Origin: Tamlana sp038148895
Lineage (GTDB): Bacteria; Bacteroidota; Bacteroidia; Flavobacteriales; Flavobacteriaceae
Strand: one strand, 5' to 3'
NCBI GenBank assembly: GCA_038148895.1
Contig: JBBVGQ010000001.1
DNA: 64,000 nt
Shown: positions 54,318 to 62,504 of the stretch, in pieces
How the letters are laid out: each line of letters starts with the position of its first letter
How positions within the stretch are numbered: position 1 is the first letter of the stretch
Position numbers and translations under genes: made by a program
The notes under the pieces: model-generated
Database searches by the model: none
What the model was told of the DNA's origin: nothing
The model's input: only the letters and a program-made list of their open reading frames with translations

Positions 54318-55100
54318 TTAAAAATCTTTTTTCTGTGATTTAATTGCAATTCGAAGTACAGGCAATAAAACCCAAACAGCTAACATTATAGATGAAATGA
54401 CTAACCCCAAATTAGTGCCAAAAAATTTCTTAAAAACAGCGCCAGTATATCCTAGTAGGGCCGAAATATCGAGTTTTAACAAGATTAGCGTTCTTGACAA
54501 ATCAATCGGATTTAACATGGTGCCAACTATAGATAATTTGTCTAGTGGGTAATCTTCAAACAAGATCAGCGACATTAAAAACATGCCGTCATAAATTATT
54601 GCCAAAAACAACCATAACAATATGGCATAGCCAAAACCTTTTATTTTGTTTTCGTTGGACAGCGCAATGTTAAAAGCCAAGGCCGAAAATATAAAGGTTA
54701 GAAAGGTCCCTGTAATTAGCAACAGCGAAAAATCCCATATGGCATTGCTTTTAAACAAGCCATAAAATATAAAAGGAACACCCATTCCAAGTATTAGGCT
54801 CATTGATAGAGATATGGCAACTCCTAAATATTGGCCTAAAAAAATTGAAGTTCTATTTAAAGGCTGTGCCAATAGCAGTTCTGTAAACTCTTTTGAGTTA
54901 TAGTAGTACATCACACCAAAAATAGTTCCTATTAGCGGAACGAGAACAATAATAACATTCATTAGCGTAATTACGGCTTTAGATAAATCGTTGTTTAAAA
55001 ACAGCAACACAATACTGAGCATAAAGTAAAAAGCAAAGTACACATAGCTCCAACGGCTTCGTATTAAATCGTAAAAACTGTATTTTAATATTTTAAACAT
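54318..55100 (-). CDS. nosY: NosY-type ABC permease
   Basis: 260 residues, six helices; partner of NosF and NosD in copper-sulfur delivery to NosZ. Starts inside the end of nosF (8-bp overlap). Last gene of the cluster. Confidence 0.88.
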   Translation of the reverse strand: MFKILKYSFYDLIRSRWSYVYFAFYFMLSIVLLFLNNDLSKAVITLMNVIIVLVPLIGTIFGVMYYYNSKEFTELLLAQPLNRTSIFLGQYLGVAISLSMSLILGMGVPFIFYGLFKSNAIWDFSLLLITGTFLTFIFSALAFNIALSNENKIKGFGYAILLWLFLAIIYDGMFLMSLILFEDYPLDKLSIVGTMLNPIDLSRTLILLKLDISALLGYTGAVFKKFFGTNLGLVISSIMLAVWVLLPVLRIAIKSQKKDF

Positions 55101-55800
55101 AGTTATTGGTTAATAAAGAGGCAATAGCGAGTTCAAAATCTGGTTGTCCAGTCTGTGTCTTTAATTTTGAAATGGGTCCTTTAAAGTATATTTTGCCATC
55201 TAGCAAAAAAACAATTTCATCTGATACTTCTTCAACAAAACTCATTATATGCGATGTTATCAATATGGTTTTTCCCTTTTCTTTTTCAGTCTGAATCAAG
55301 GTTTTTAATCCGATTAACGAAATGGGGTCTAAACCTGTTGTGGGTTCGTCAAGAACAATGAGTGGGCTATCAAACATAAAGGTTAATACTAGGTTTACTT
55401 TTTGTTTGGTGCCTCCTGAGAGGTTGCCTAGTTTTTTATCTATAAACGGGTCAAGTTTAAAAAGCTTAATGAGATGTTGGTCTTTATTGGAGGGTCTGCG
55501 TAAATCCTTAATCATTTTAATAAGTTCAATAACTTTCAGGTTGTTCGGGAAGTTGGCAATTTGTGGCAAATAATCAATCTTGTGTCTGTAACCAGAGTTG
55601 TTTTTTATGTTTTCGCCAAGCACCGAAATGTAGCCCTTGTTTGGTATGACCATGCCCAGAATCGATTTTATCAACGTGGTTTTTCCAGATCCATTGGGGC
55701 CAAGTACGGCAAAGATTCCTCCATCAGTAATTTCTAGGTCAACACCTTTTAAAACTTGATTTTTGCCAAATTTTTTATGTAAATTTTGAATGATTACCAT
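55093..55800 (-). CDS. nosF: NosF-type ABC ATPase
   Basis: 235 residues. Walker A GPNGSGKT (34-41), signature LSGGTKQK (about 131), Walker B LIVLDEPTTGLD. Overlaps nosD and nosY. Energises NosDFY. Confidence 0.92.
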   Translation of the reverse strand: MVIIQNLHKKFGKNQVLKGVDLEITDGGIFAVLGPNGSGKTTLIKSILGMVIPNKGYISVLGENIKNNSGYRHKIDYLPQIANFPNNLKVIELIKMIKDLRRPSNKDQHLIKLFKLDPFIDKKLGNLSGGTKQKVNLVLTFMFDSPLIVLDEPTTGLDPISLIGLKTLIQTEKEKGKTILITSHIMSFVEEVSDEIVFLLDGKIYFKGPISKLKTQTGQPDFELAIASLLTNNYV

Positions 55801-57038
55801 TTCGCTTTTTCAATTAAGGGGTTGTTGTCCAATAGGTTGTCAGGAGTAAAAACGGGAGATACTTTTTCTGAAAAATCAATGATATCGATAAATAAACTAC
55901 GTAGCAGAATAATGGTTTCTGGCGTTCTGTTTGCAATGTAGGAGAAAAGTTTTACGGGTCTATATGGTACATCGCCTATGCCATTTTTATCAAGATCGTA
56001 TCCTGTGTAATTGCTCCAGAAGTTTCTATCGAAAATATTGTCGTTCACTTTACTGTTGTATGAAATATCGAAAGAGTTGTACAAAAAATTATTTTCAAGA
56101 AAACTATTGGAATAACATGCCCCGCGCACTTTTAAGGCCCAACCATTGCTTTTAAAATGGTTGTTTTTGTAAACAATGCGGTTAGAGCCCTCAATGTTAA
56201 TTCCTGTAGTGTTTTTTTCAAAGGTGTTGCCAATTATTTCTGCATCGTTTATTTCCTTGAGAAGCAAACCATATGAAGCGGTTCCCCAATTGTCTTTAAA
56301 ATAATTATTCAACATCTTTATTTTTTTAGAAAACATTACCGCTACTCCTGCGCCATTGTTTTGAAAGGTATTGTCTTTGTAAATATCATTGTTTGAAAAC
56401 ATAAAATGTAAACCGTAACGCAGGTTATTGGAACTTACATTGTTTTTAATTAAGCAATTATTGGCAAATTCAAGATAAATGCCATCCCTTACGTGTTGCA
56501 CATAATTGTGCTCTATCTCAATATGGTTGCTGTACCATAATTGAATGCCGTTGCCAGAATTGTATTCTTCAATAGCATTGCCAATTATTTTGTTATGATA
56601 AATTTTTCCATGGCTTGATTTTTCAATATAGATACCAAAAAACAACTTTTCCAAAACTACATTTTGTATAACAAAATTTTTGCTTTTTCTAACTCTAATG
56701 GCTGCGTAATCTTCCGTATAGCTAGTGCCAACATTTATCAAAAACAGGCCGTCAATGGTAACATCGTTGGCGGTAATGGTAATGATTTCACCTTGAAGCT
56801 CCCCATCAATCACCGGATATTTTTCGCCAACAATGGTTAGTGGTTTGTTTATAACAATATTCTTTTCTTTATAAGTTCCTTTTTTGACAAGGATGGTATC
56901 GTAATCCATGGCCTTGGCAATGGCCTCTGTTAATGCTGTAATTGGGCATGTTTTACAGACCTCAATTTTTTGGGCGTATAGGAGTGCGTTAGAAATGACG
57001 AAAAAAAAAATTATGCTATGTTTGCTGAAAATCCTCAT
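55794..57038 (-). CDS. nosD: NosD, nitrous oxide reductase maturation protein
   Basis: 414 residues with a signal peptide (ending LLYAQ, near 23) and PbH1/CASH beta-helix repeats (60-330). Periplasmic maturation factor of the NosZ CuZ centre. A run of ten T in the coding strand (57001-57010) codes for the FFF of the signal peptide. Preceded by a -7-like box on the minus strand (57062-57069). Confidence 0.92.
   Translation of the reverse strand: MRIFSKHSIIFFFVISNALLYAQKIEVCKTCPITALTEAIAKAMDYDTILVKKGTYKEKNIVINKPLTIVGEKYPVIDGELQGEIITITANDVTIDGLFLINVGTSYTEDYAAIRVRKSKNFVIQNVVLEKLFFGIYIEKSSHGKIYHNKIIGNAIEEYNSGNGIQLWYSNHIEIEHNYVQHVRDGIYLEFANNCLIKNNVSSNNLRYGLHFMFSNNDIYKDNTFQNNGAGVAVMFSKKIKMLNNYFKDNWGTASYGLLLKEINDAEIIGNTFEKNTTGINIEGSNRIVYKNNHFKSNGWALKVRGACYSNSFLENNFLYNSFDISYNSKVNDNIFDRNFWSNYTGYDLDKNGIGDVPYRPVKLFSYIANRTPETIILLRSLFIDIIDFSEKVSPVFTPDNLLDNNPLIEKAKW
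57001..57010 (-). repeat. 10-nt homopolymer in the nosD signal sequence
   Basis: Ten identical bases in a row, 9-13 codons after the start. Slippage would shift the frame. Confidence 0.6.
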
Positions 57039-57061
57039 TTAAATTACACTATAGTTAGCCC

Positions 57062-57069
57062 CAAAAGTA
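57062..57069 (-). promoter_or_regulatory. Possible nosD promoter -7 box
   Basis: Minus-strand TACTTTTG, 24 bp upstream of the nosD start; no clear -33 element. It suggests nosDFY can be expressed apart from nosZ. Confidence 0.4.
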
Positions 57070-57081
57070 AGTGATAAATTT

Positions 57082-57201
57082 TCATTCATTTGTTCTAAAA
57101 TAATTAATTAGATATTCTGTAGCATCAAACTCAAGATTTGTGTTATTTAATCCGGTCTTAGCTTGGTGTAAATTATCTTTAATAAACATGTTGTAATGCA
57201 T
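57082..57201 (-). CDS. Possible 39-residue ORF between nosL and nosD
   Basis: ATG frame of 39 codons with an amphipathic, plausible composition (MHYNMFIKDNLHQAKTGLNN and LEFDATEYLINYF). It lies in the 267-bp nosL-nosD gap. No known family; could be chance. Confidence 0.25.
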   Translation of the reverse strand: MHYNMFIKDNLHQAKTGLNNTNLEFDATEYLINYFRTNE

Positions 57202-57305
57202 GGTTTATTTTTGCGCAATTGCTTGGTTAAAAAATAAGCATAACAATAGCAGTGAAAGTGTTTTTGGGACGTTACATTAGCCTAAAGATTCAATTTAATT
57301 AAAAT

Positions 57306-57746
57306 TTATAATTTCTTCAGTTGCACTAAAAGTTCTTCCCAGGAAAAAAGGATCCCTCCTTTTTCTGATTGGGTTTTTTCAGCATCTGCCTTATTTTTAA
57401 AGGCTGTAAGGAAAGCACCCATTGGACTTGGAACTTTTTCACTAATCAAAAAAGTAGCGTTAGTGGCATCAATTAGAATTTCTGGTTCTTTGTAATGATT
57501 TGTTAGATAAAGTTTTATTTCTAATGAATCTTCAAATTGATTCATAAAATTAATCATGCATTCTGATGCATCAAACTTATATGTTTTTCCCTTGTTGGTT
57601 ACAAGCTCTGCTCCATGAACTTTGTCAACAATAGTCATTTTACAAAAGTGGCAACTATCGTTGCCGTAATCTATTGGTTTCGGTTTTACACTACAGCCCC
57701 ATGCAGTGAGTAAAAGCAGCAACAAGACATTTTTTAGTGTTTTCAT
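57306..57746 (-). CDS. nosL: NosL copper chaperone lipoprotein
   Basis: 146 residues from ATG 57746 (a TTG two codons earlier is discounted). Lipobox TAWGC (Cys18); metal motif CHFCKM (Cys32, Cys35, Met37). Supplies copper to NosZ in the periplasm or outer membrane. Confidence 0.92.
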   Translation of the reverse strand: MKTLKNVLLLLLLTAWGCSVKPKPIDYGNDSCHFCKMTIVDKVHGAELVTNKGKTYKFDASECMINFMNQFEDSLEIKLYLTNHYKEPEILIDATNATFLISEKVPSPMGAFLTAFKNKADAEKTQSEKGGILFSWEELLVQLKKL

Positions 57747-57779
57747 TTTCAATAGTTTTTTTGTTTACTATTTGTCTTC

Positions 57780-58379
57780 TTAGAGTATTATGGTTTTTTT
57801 ATGCTGTTTTTTTCCCGTTAAATGAGCTATAAGGGAAGTAGCAATACCTAAGGCAAGGAAAAAAGCACCCAATCGCGGATAGGAATGGGCCGTAAAGTTC
57901 AAAATATTTTTGGTGCCAAACAATGGTGGCTGGAAACCCATTTGGGTGCCATCTGGGTTGGTAAATTTCATTATGGCTTTAGGGTCTAGGTTATGGCCAT
58001 AATCATGTTCCCAAAGGTAAAAGTCATATAGTCCAGCGGCACTCAAAACTATCATTAAAATGAACCAATACAAAAACCATTTGTAATTGCCCTTGAAGGC
58101 AATGAGCAATCCCAGAATGCTTGTGGCTATTATTCCGGCAGGAAATATCTTGAATTCTGGTATAGCTTCCGGGATGTATTTCATCCCAACATAGTGGTTC
58201 ATTAAATTAATGTTTTTTATGTCATGTGGATGGGCGTCAGAAAAATCATTGATATGGATATACATCCCCAACGGCGTGGGATATTGTGGGGCTTCTAACG
58301 TTATTTTCCAAAGAGGAAATAAGAATAGCCCTAAAGGCAGCAAAGCTGCAATTAGCATAATGATGTTTGATCTTTTCAT
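57780..58379 (-). CDS. Membrane protein of the nos cluster (NosB-like)
   Basis: 199 residues, four helices (5-25, 84-104, 106-124, 165-190), conserved His-rich loops (DAHPHDIKNINLMNHY). Position directly after nosZ matches the membrane protein (NosB) of clade II clusters; homology not proven by eye. Required for N2O reduction in some clade II organisms. Confidence 0.65.
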   Translation of the reverse strand: MKRSNIIMLIAALLPLGLFLFPLWKITLEAPQYPTPLGMYIHINDFSDAHPHDIKNINLMNHYVGMKYIPEAIPEFKIFPAGIIATSILGLLIAFKGNYKWFLYWFILMIVLSAAGLYDFYLWEHDYGHNLDPKAIMKFTNPDGTQMGFQPPLFGTKNILNFTAHSYPRLGAFFLALGIATSLIAHLTGKKQHKKTIIL

Positions 58380-58493
58380 GATTGATTATTTTAAAACGGT
58401 AAAGTGCTTTTTTGAAAGAAAGGCGAGAGTGAAAATATTGCTCTCGCCTCTTTTATGGAAATACAAACACTAAAATATTGTCCTAATCGATGA

Positions 58494-60461
58494 TTAAATA
58501 TCTTCCCCCAGTGACCATTTCAATGCGGTGTTCAATCCCGGTGGAGAAACCCTGACATAACCCTGCATTTCTTGGTGCAATGCCGAACAGAAATCTGTAC
58601 AATAGAAAGGCCATACCCCTACTTGCTTGGGCTCCCAAAGGAATGTTTCTGTTTGCCCAGGCATGATTAACAATTCTGAGGTATTGGCTCCAATCATACT
58701 GATGCCGTGAGGAACATCGTAGTCTTGTTCAAGATTGGTAACATGAAAATACACCTTATCTCCAACTTTAATGCCTTCAATATTATCTGGTGCAAAATGG
58801 CTTCGAATCATGGTCATGTACACATGTACGATGTTGCCTTCGCGAACAACCTTAGTGTCTGCTTCACTTTTCGCTGCAAAAGGATGCTTGTTGTCCTCTA
58901 AATTGAAAATCTTTTTAGAATTAGGTTTGATAAGATCTGCTGGGCAACCAGCGGCATAATGTGGTTCTCCTATGGTTGGGAAATCCAGCAATAACTGCAT
59001 CTTTTCACCAGAGATGTCATAAAGTTGTGCCGATTGGGTAACCTCAGGACCAGTTGGCAAATACCTGTCTTTGGTAATTTTGTTCATGGCCACAACATAT
59101 TTTCCCCATGGCTTTTGTGAGTTACCGCCTGGAATCATCAAGTGGCCTACAGAATAATAGCAAGGTTGTCTATCTACAACTTCCCAAGTGCCTACTTTCC
59201 ATTTTACTACTTCAGAAGAGATAAAGAAAGTTGTGTAGGCATTGCCTTTGTTATCAAACTCGGTATGCAAGGGTCCTAAGCCTGGTTGTTCTACAACACC
59301 GCCCAAAACATCTTCAAAGTTCAAAATGGGAATGCCATAGGCATCACCAGCAAACCTTTCATTTTCAATGGCATCAAGCATTTTGGTAAACGAGTGTACT
59401 GTTAGGTTAGCGGAAAGTTTACCATTGCCCACAATATATTCGCCTGTTGGATCCACGTCGCAACCGTGCGGTGATTTAGGGGTAGGCAACAAATAAACTG
59501 CATCTGGCACGTCGGCAGGGTTAACAACCAGAACTTCTTTTTTCATAGTTGAGGTCGCCAAATGTGTGTCTTCATCATAAACATTATGGGCATAGTTTGC
59601 TGGAACTTTTGTTCCGCCACCGTTGTTTACATACTCTTCAATTTTCTTCCAGTTAATGGCCGCAATAAAGTCTTTGTCATTTTGGGATGCATTCACTTCC
59701 AACAAGGTGCTGGCTTCTTCAGAATTATAGGTTGAAAAGAAGAACCAACCATGAGATTTGCCTCGACCTGGATGTGCCAAGTCGTAATCAAAACCTGGCA
59801 TAATCAATTGAAATTTGATGTCCATATTACCATGTTCAGGTTCAACTGAAATAAAGGTCAAGGAACCTTTAAAATTGCCTTTATAATCTTTTATAGGCAT
59901 ATCTTTTTGCGGAATAGGAACAGAAAATCGCGTGCCCGCTACAACATACTCTGTATTCTCAGTAACAAAAGAGGAGCTATGGTTGCCAGCACTGTTAGGC
60001 ACTTCAATGATTTCTGTAGTTTCAAATGTGGTCAAATCAACTTTGGCTATACGAGGAGTATTGTTCCCATTAATAAAAATCCAACGCCCGTCTACCACTC
60101 CTTTGGTTTGAGAAATGTCTGGGTGGTGTGCATCATCCCAAGGCACAAAGCCATGAGATGTGTTCAACATGGGCTTGGTTTCTTCGTTGTAACCCCAAGC
60201 TTTTTCGGCATCTTGGGAAAAAACTGGAATTACTTTGAAAAGGCGTCCAGATGGTAACCCGTAGACGGATAATTGTCCACTGAAACCACCAGAGATAAAG
60301 GCGTAAAATTCATCGTGTTCCCCAGGTGCTACGTAAACTCTCTCGGCTACGTTGCCCACCAAGGCACCTGATTTAGAATCAGCCTTTTTTGTGTTTTCAC
60401 AACTCGTAATTGCCATTAGGAATATACCCATGATAATTAATGATTTTTGAATATTTTTCAT
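58494..60461 (-). CDS. nosZ: Nitrous oxide reductase, clade II
   Basis: 655 residues. Sec-type lipoprotein signal with lipobox AITSC (Cys21) instead of Tat, a clade II mark. Seven-blade propeller with CuZ His pair (WDDAHHPD, His112-113) and C-terminal cupredoxin with the CuA site CTDFCSALHQEM (Cys621, Cys625, His629, Met632). Reduces N2O to N2. Cofactors inserted by NosL/NosDFY; electrons probably from the cytochrome encoded at 61075. Confidence 0.95.
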   Translation of the reverse strand: MKNIQKSLIIMGIFLMAITSCENTKKADSKSGALVGNVAERVYVAPGEHDEFYAFISGGFSGQLSVYGLPSGRLFKVIPVFSQDAEKAWGYNEETKPMLNTSHGFVPWDDAHHPDISQTKGVVDGRWIFINGNNTPRIAKVDLTTFETTEIIEVPNSAGNHSSSFVTENTEYVVAGTRFSVPIPQKDMPIKDYKGNFKGSLTFISVEPEHGNMDIKFQLIMPGFDYDLAHPGRGKSHGWFFFSTYNSEEASTLLEVNASQNDKDFIAAINWKKIEEYVNNGGGTKVPANYAHNVYDEDTHLATSTMKKEVLVVNPADVPDAVYLLPTPKSPHGCDVDPTGEYIVGNGKLSANLTVHSFTKMLDAIENERFAGDAYGIPILNFEDVLGGVVEQPGLGPLHTEFDNKGNAYTTFFISSEVVKWKVGTWEVVDRQPCYYSVGHLMIPGGNSQKPWGKYVVAMNKITKDRYLPTGPEVTQSAQLYDISGEKMQLLLDFPTIGEPHYAAGCPADLIKPNSKKIFNLEDNKHPFAAKSEADTKVVREGNIVHVYMTMIRSHFAPDNIEGIKVGDKVYFHVTNLEQDYDVPHGISMIGANTSELLIMPGQTETFLWEPKQVGVWPFYCTDFCSALHQEMQGYVRVSPPGLNTALKWSLGEDI

Positions 60462-60486
60462 TGTTTATTTATGATTAGATTAGTGT

Positions 60487-61065
60487 TTATTCTTCTGACG
60501 GAGGCAGCAAAACCTTGTCTATAACATGCACAATTCCGTTACCTGCAGGAATGCTAGCTAAAATTTTAGCTCCACCTATTATGGGTTCTCCATCTATAAT
60601 ATCAACGACAACATATTGATTATTTGCCTGTCCTAATTTTTTAAATTTGGTCAAGAATTCTTTGGAATATTTTCCAGGAGTCACATGGTATTTTAAAATA
60701 TCAGCTAATACCTCTTTGTTTTCTGGTTTTAACAAGTTTTCAACCGTTCCTTCTGGTAAGGCTGCAAAAGCTTTGTTTGTAGGAGCAAAAACCATTAGGG
60801 GGCCGGCATTAACAAGGGCGTTTTCCAATTGAGCGGCTTGAACAGCTGCAACCAAAGTAGTATGGTCTGGAGATTCTATAGCTATGCTTAAAACTGTTGG
60901 TAACCCTTCATCATCCTCAATAAAGGCTTGACCTGATCGTTCTGTTGTAGTTCCATCGGTTTGGTTTGCTTGAGAGGCTGTTGTGGCTTCATTTCTTCCG
61001 TTTTTACACGAACATAGAAGTGCCACAAGTGCAAAAACAAAAAATAGATGTTTAATTGGTTTCAT
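60487..61065 (-). CDS. Fasciclin-domain lipoprotein in the nos operon
   Basis: 192 residues. Lipobox LLCSC (Cys20), then a fasciclin (FAS1) domain (about 60-190, FAPTNKAF, LKYHVTPG, GIVHVIDKVL). FAS1 domains mediate adhesion or protein contacts. Between the cytochrome and nosZ genes, so perhaps a docking factor. Not a usual part of textbook nos clusters. Confidence 0.85.
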   Translation of the reverse strand: MKPIKHLFFVFALVALLCSCKNGRNEATTASQANQTDGTTTERSGQAFIEDDEGLPTVLSIAIESPDHTTLVAAVQAAQLENALVNAGPLMVFAPTNKAFAALPEGTVENLLKPENKEVLADILKYHVTPGKYSKEFLTKFKKLGQANNQYVVVDIIDGEPIIGGAKILASIPAGNGIVHVIDKVLLPPSEE

Positions 61066-61074
61066 ATTGTTTTT

Positions 61075-61575
61075 TTATAAGGTTCTGAAATATTCTAAAA
61101 CAGCTCTGGCTTCATCTTTAGATAAGTTCTGATTTGCCATTGGGGAACCGTTAAATTCAATTAGTAACTCTTTGGCTAAGGGGTCTTTTTGTACCATTTC
61201 CTCGGGGTTTAAAATCATGTTCATTACCCACTCAGGAGAACGTCGCTTCAAAATCTCCGTTGGTGCAGGGCCGATAAATTTTTTATCGGGCCTATGGCAC
61301 GCCGTACACATTTTTTTGTACACATCTGCTCCTTGCGCCACTAAATCCTCATCAATTGTAGCAGGTAGGTTAATGGAGGTAATTGGACCAATACCCTTGT
61401 TGGATAAATCTACTTTTTGGGAAGCTGGTAATTTTTCAGAGGTTGATTTTGCTTTAGTTTCTGTGGCGGTCTTTTTTTCATAGGAAAATCCTTTTTCTTT
61501 TTTCTTTTCGGTGCCTCCGCAGCTAATTAATAATGCCATCAATAATGATGTGAAGAATAAAAATGTTGTTTTCAT
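61075..61575 (-). CDS. Cytochrome c lipoprotein, likely NosZ donor
   Basis: 166 residues. Lipobox LLISC (Cys19), charged linker, heme motif CTACH (90-94) and axial Met146 in SPMANQN. Class I cytochrome c. First gene of the nos operon, so a likely electron donor to NosZ. Divergent region has FNR-like and Rrf2-like sites. Confidence 0.9.
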   Translation of the reverse strand: MKTTFLFFTSLLMALLISCGGTEKKKEKGFSYEKKTATETKAKSTSEKLPASQKVDLSNKGIGPITSINLPATIDEDLVAQGADVYKKMCTACHRPDKKFIGPAPTEILKRRSPEWVMNMILNPEEMVQKDPLAKELLIEFNGSPMANQNLSKDEARAVLEYFRTL

Positions 61576-61596
61576 TGTTGAATAGTTTTAGAGAAG

Positions 61597-61660
61597 TAAA
61601 ACTATCGTATTTAGGAGGGAAATAATATGATAAAAATCATATTTAGGACAATAATGTCCT
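61597..61660 (-). promoter_or_regulatory. nos operon control region with FNR-like and Rrf2-like sites
   Basis: TGAT-AAAA-ATCA (61628-61639, within ATATGAT/ATCATAT arms) and AGGACA-ATAA-TGTCCT (61645-61660). With the weak minus-strand -7 box TAGTTTTA (61597-61604), the FNR-like centre is near -42 and the Rrf2 site near -62. Confidence 0.6.
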
Positions 61661-61817
61661 TTTTTATTTATTTCGATTGTTTACTAACCAGAAAACCGAT
61701 GAAACCAAAAAAAAAATCAACGATAAATGGAACAATAAAGATTACCTTTGAAACTCTTTTGCCAAATTGGATTCACCAATTGTTGACATACTTTATTACA
61801 GTTGGAAATATAGATTT

Positions 61818-62348
61818 TTAAAAGTAAAACCGCACAAAAGGCATCCAAGGGTCGGCATAAATGCTCTTATTTTCATCATAGAGCACATCGTATCTAACCC
61901 CAAAAGTAACATTGCCACTTCTATACCCAGCACCCAAAAATAGTGCAGGTGTCCAATAATTATCATCAGGAACATTTAAGTTAACGTTGTACCTTCTGTT
62001 AACGTTAAGTTGCTCAAATTCCGCTGAAAGTTGAAGATCAGAAATCACATTAAAAAGCCCAATTAAACTGCCTCCTAAAACGGTTGTTTTATGCATGCTT
62101 TTTTGATTGAAAAAAGTGGCGTTCAGCCCCAGGCCAAGAGCAAAGTTTTGGTTGAATTCATAAATGGCACTGGGTGCAATGGTTGCACTAAAAAAGTTGT
62201 CACCAAAATTTAAACCCAACCCACCGCCAAAGCGAACATGCCTCCAAAAATCGGGTTCGCTTTTTTGCGCTGCCATGTTTAATGTAAATACTGAAAAGAT
62301 TGCTAATAGAAGAAAGTTTTTTTTATTAATTGAAGGCAATAAATTCAT
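61818..62348 (-). CDS. Outer-membrane beta-barrel protein near sucA
   Basis: 176 residues; signal peptide ending NMAAQ near 28; eight-strand barrel pattern and C-terminal WMPFVRFYF. Divergent from sucA. Such genes are sometimes misnamed alpha-ketoglutarate decarboxylase because of that neighbour; no enzyme motif is present. Confidence 0.8.
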   Translation of the reverse strand: MNLLPSINKKNFLLLAIFSVFTLNMAAQKSEPDFWRHVRFGGGLGLNFGDNFFSATIAPSAIYEFNQNFALGLGLNATFFNQKSMHKTTVLGGSLIGLFNVISDLQLSAEFEQLNVNRRYNVNLNVPDDNYWTPALFLGAGYRSGNVTFGVRYDVLYDENKSIYADPWMPFVRFYF

Positions 62349-62456
62349 TGTATTGAGAAATTATCAAAAAATTAACAGATTATTGGGCATATTTATGAAA
62401 CGCAGATTGAAAGTTATAAATATAGTTAAACAAACCCCTAATTTTACTAAAAGTTG

Positions 62457-62464
62457 TATTTTTG
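62457..62464 (+). promoter_or_regulatory. sucA promoter -7 box
   Basis: TATTTTTG, 41 bp before ATG 62505; a -33 TTTG is not clear. Confidence 0.5.
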
Positions 62465-62504
62465 AAAAATATTTTGACGAACCTTCAGGGGATTAATTCT
62501 TACA

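Noticed and set aside
61627..61821. 64-codon plus-strand frame starting inside the nos control region
   Set aside because: Its first codons are the FNR-like and Rrf2-like palindromes themselves, composition is poor, and it runs into the convergent barrel gene. The sites explain the sequence better.
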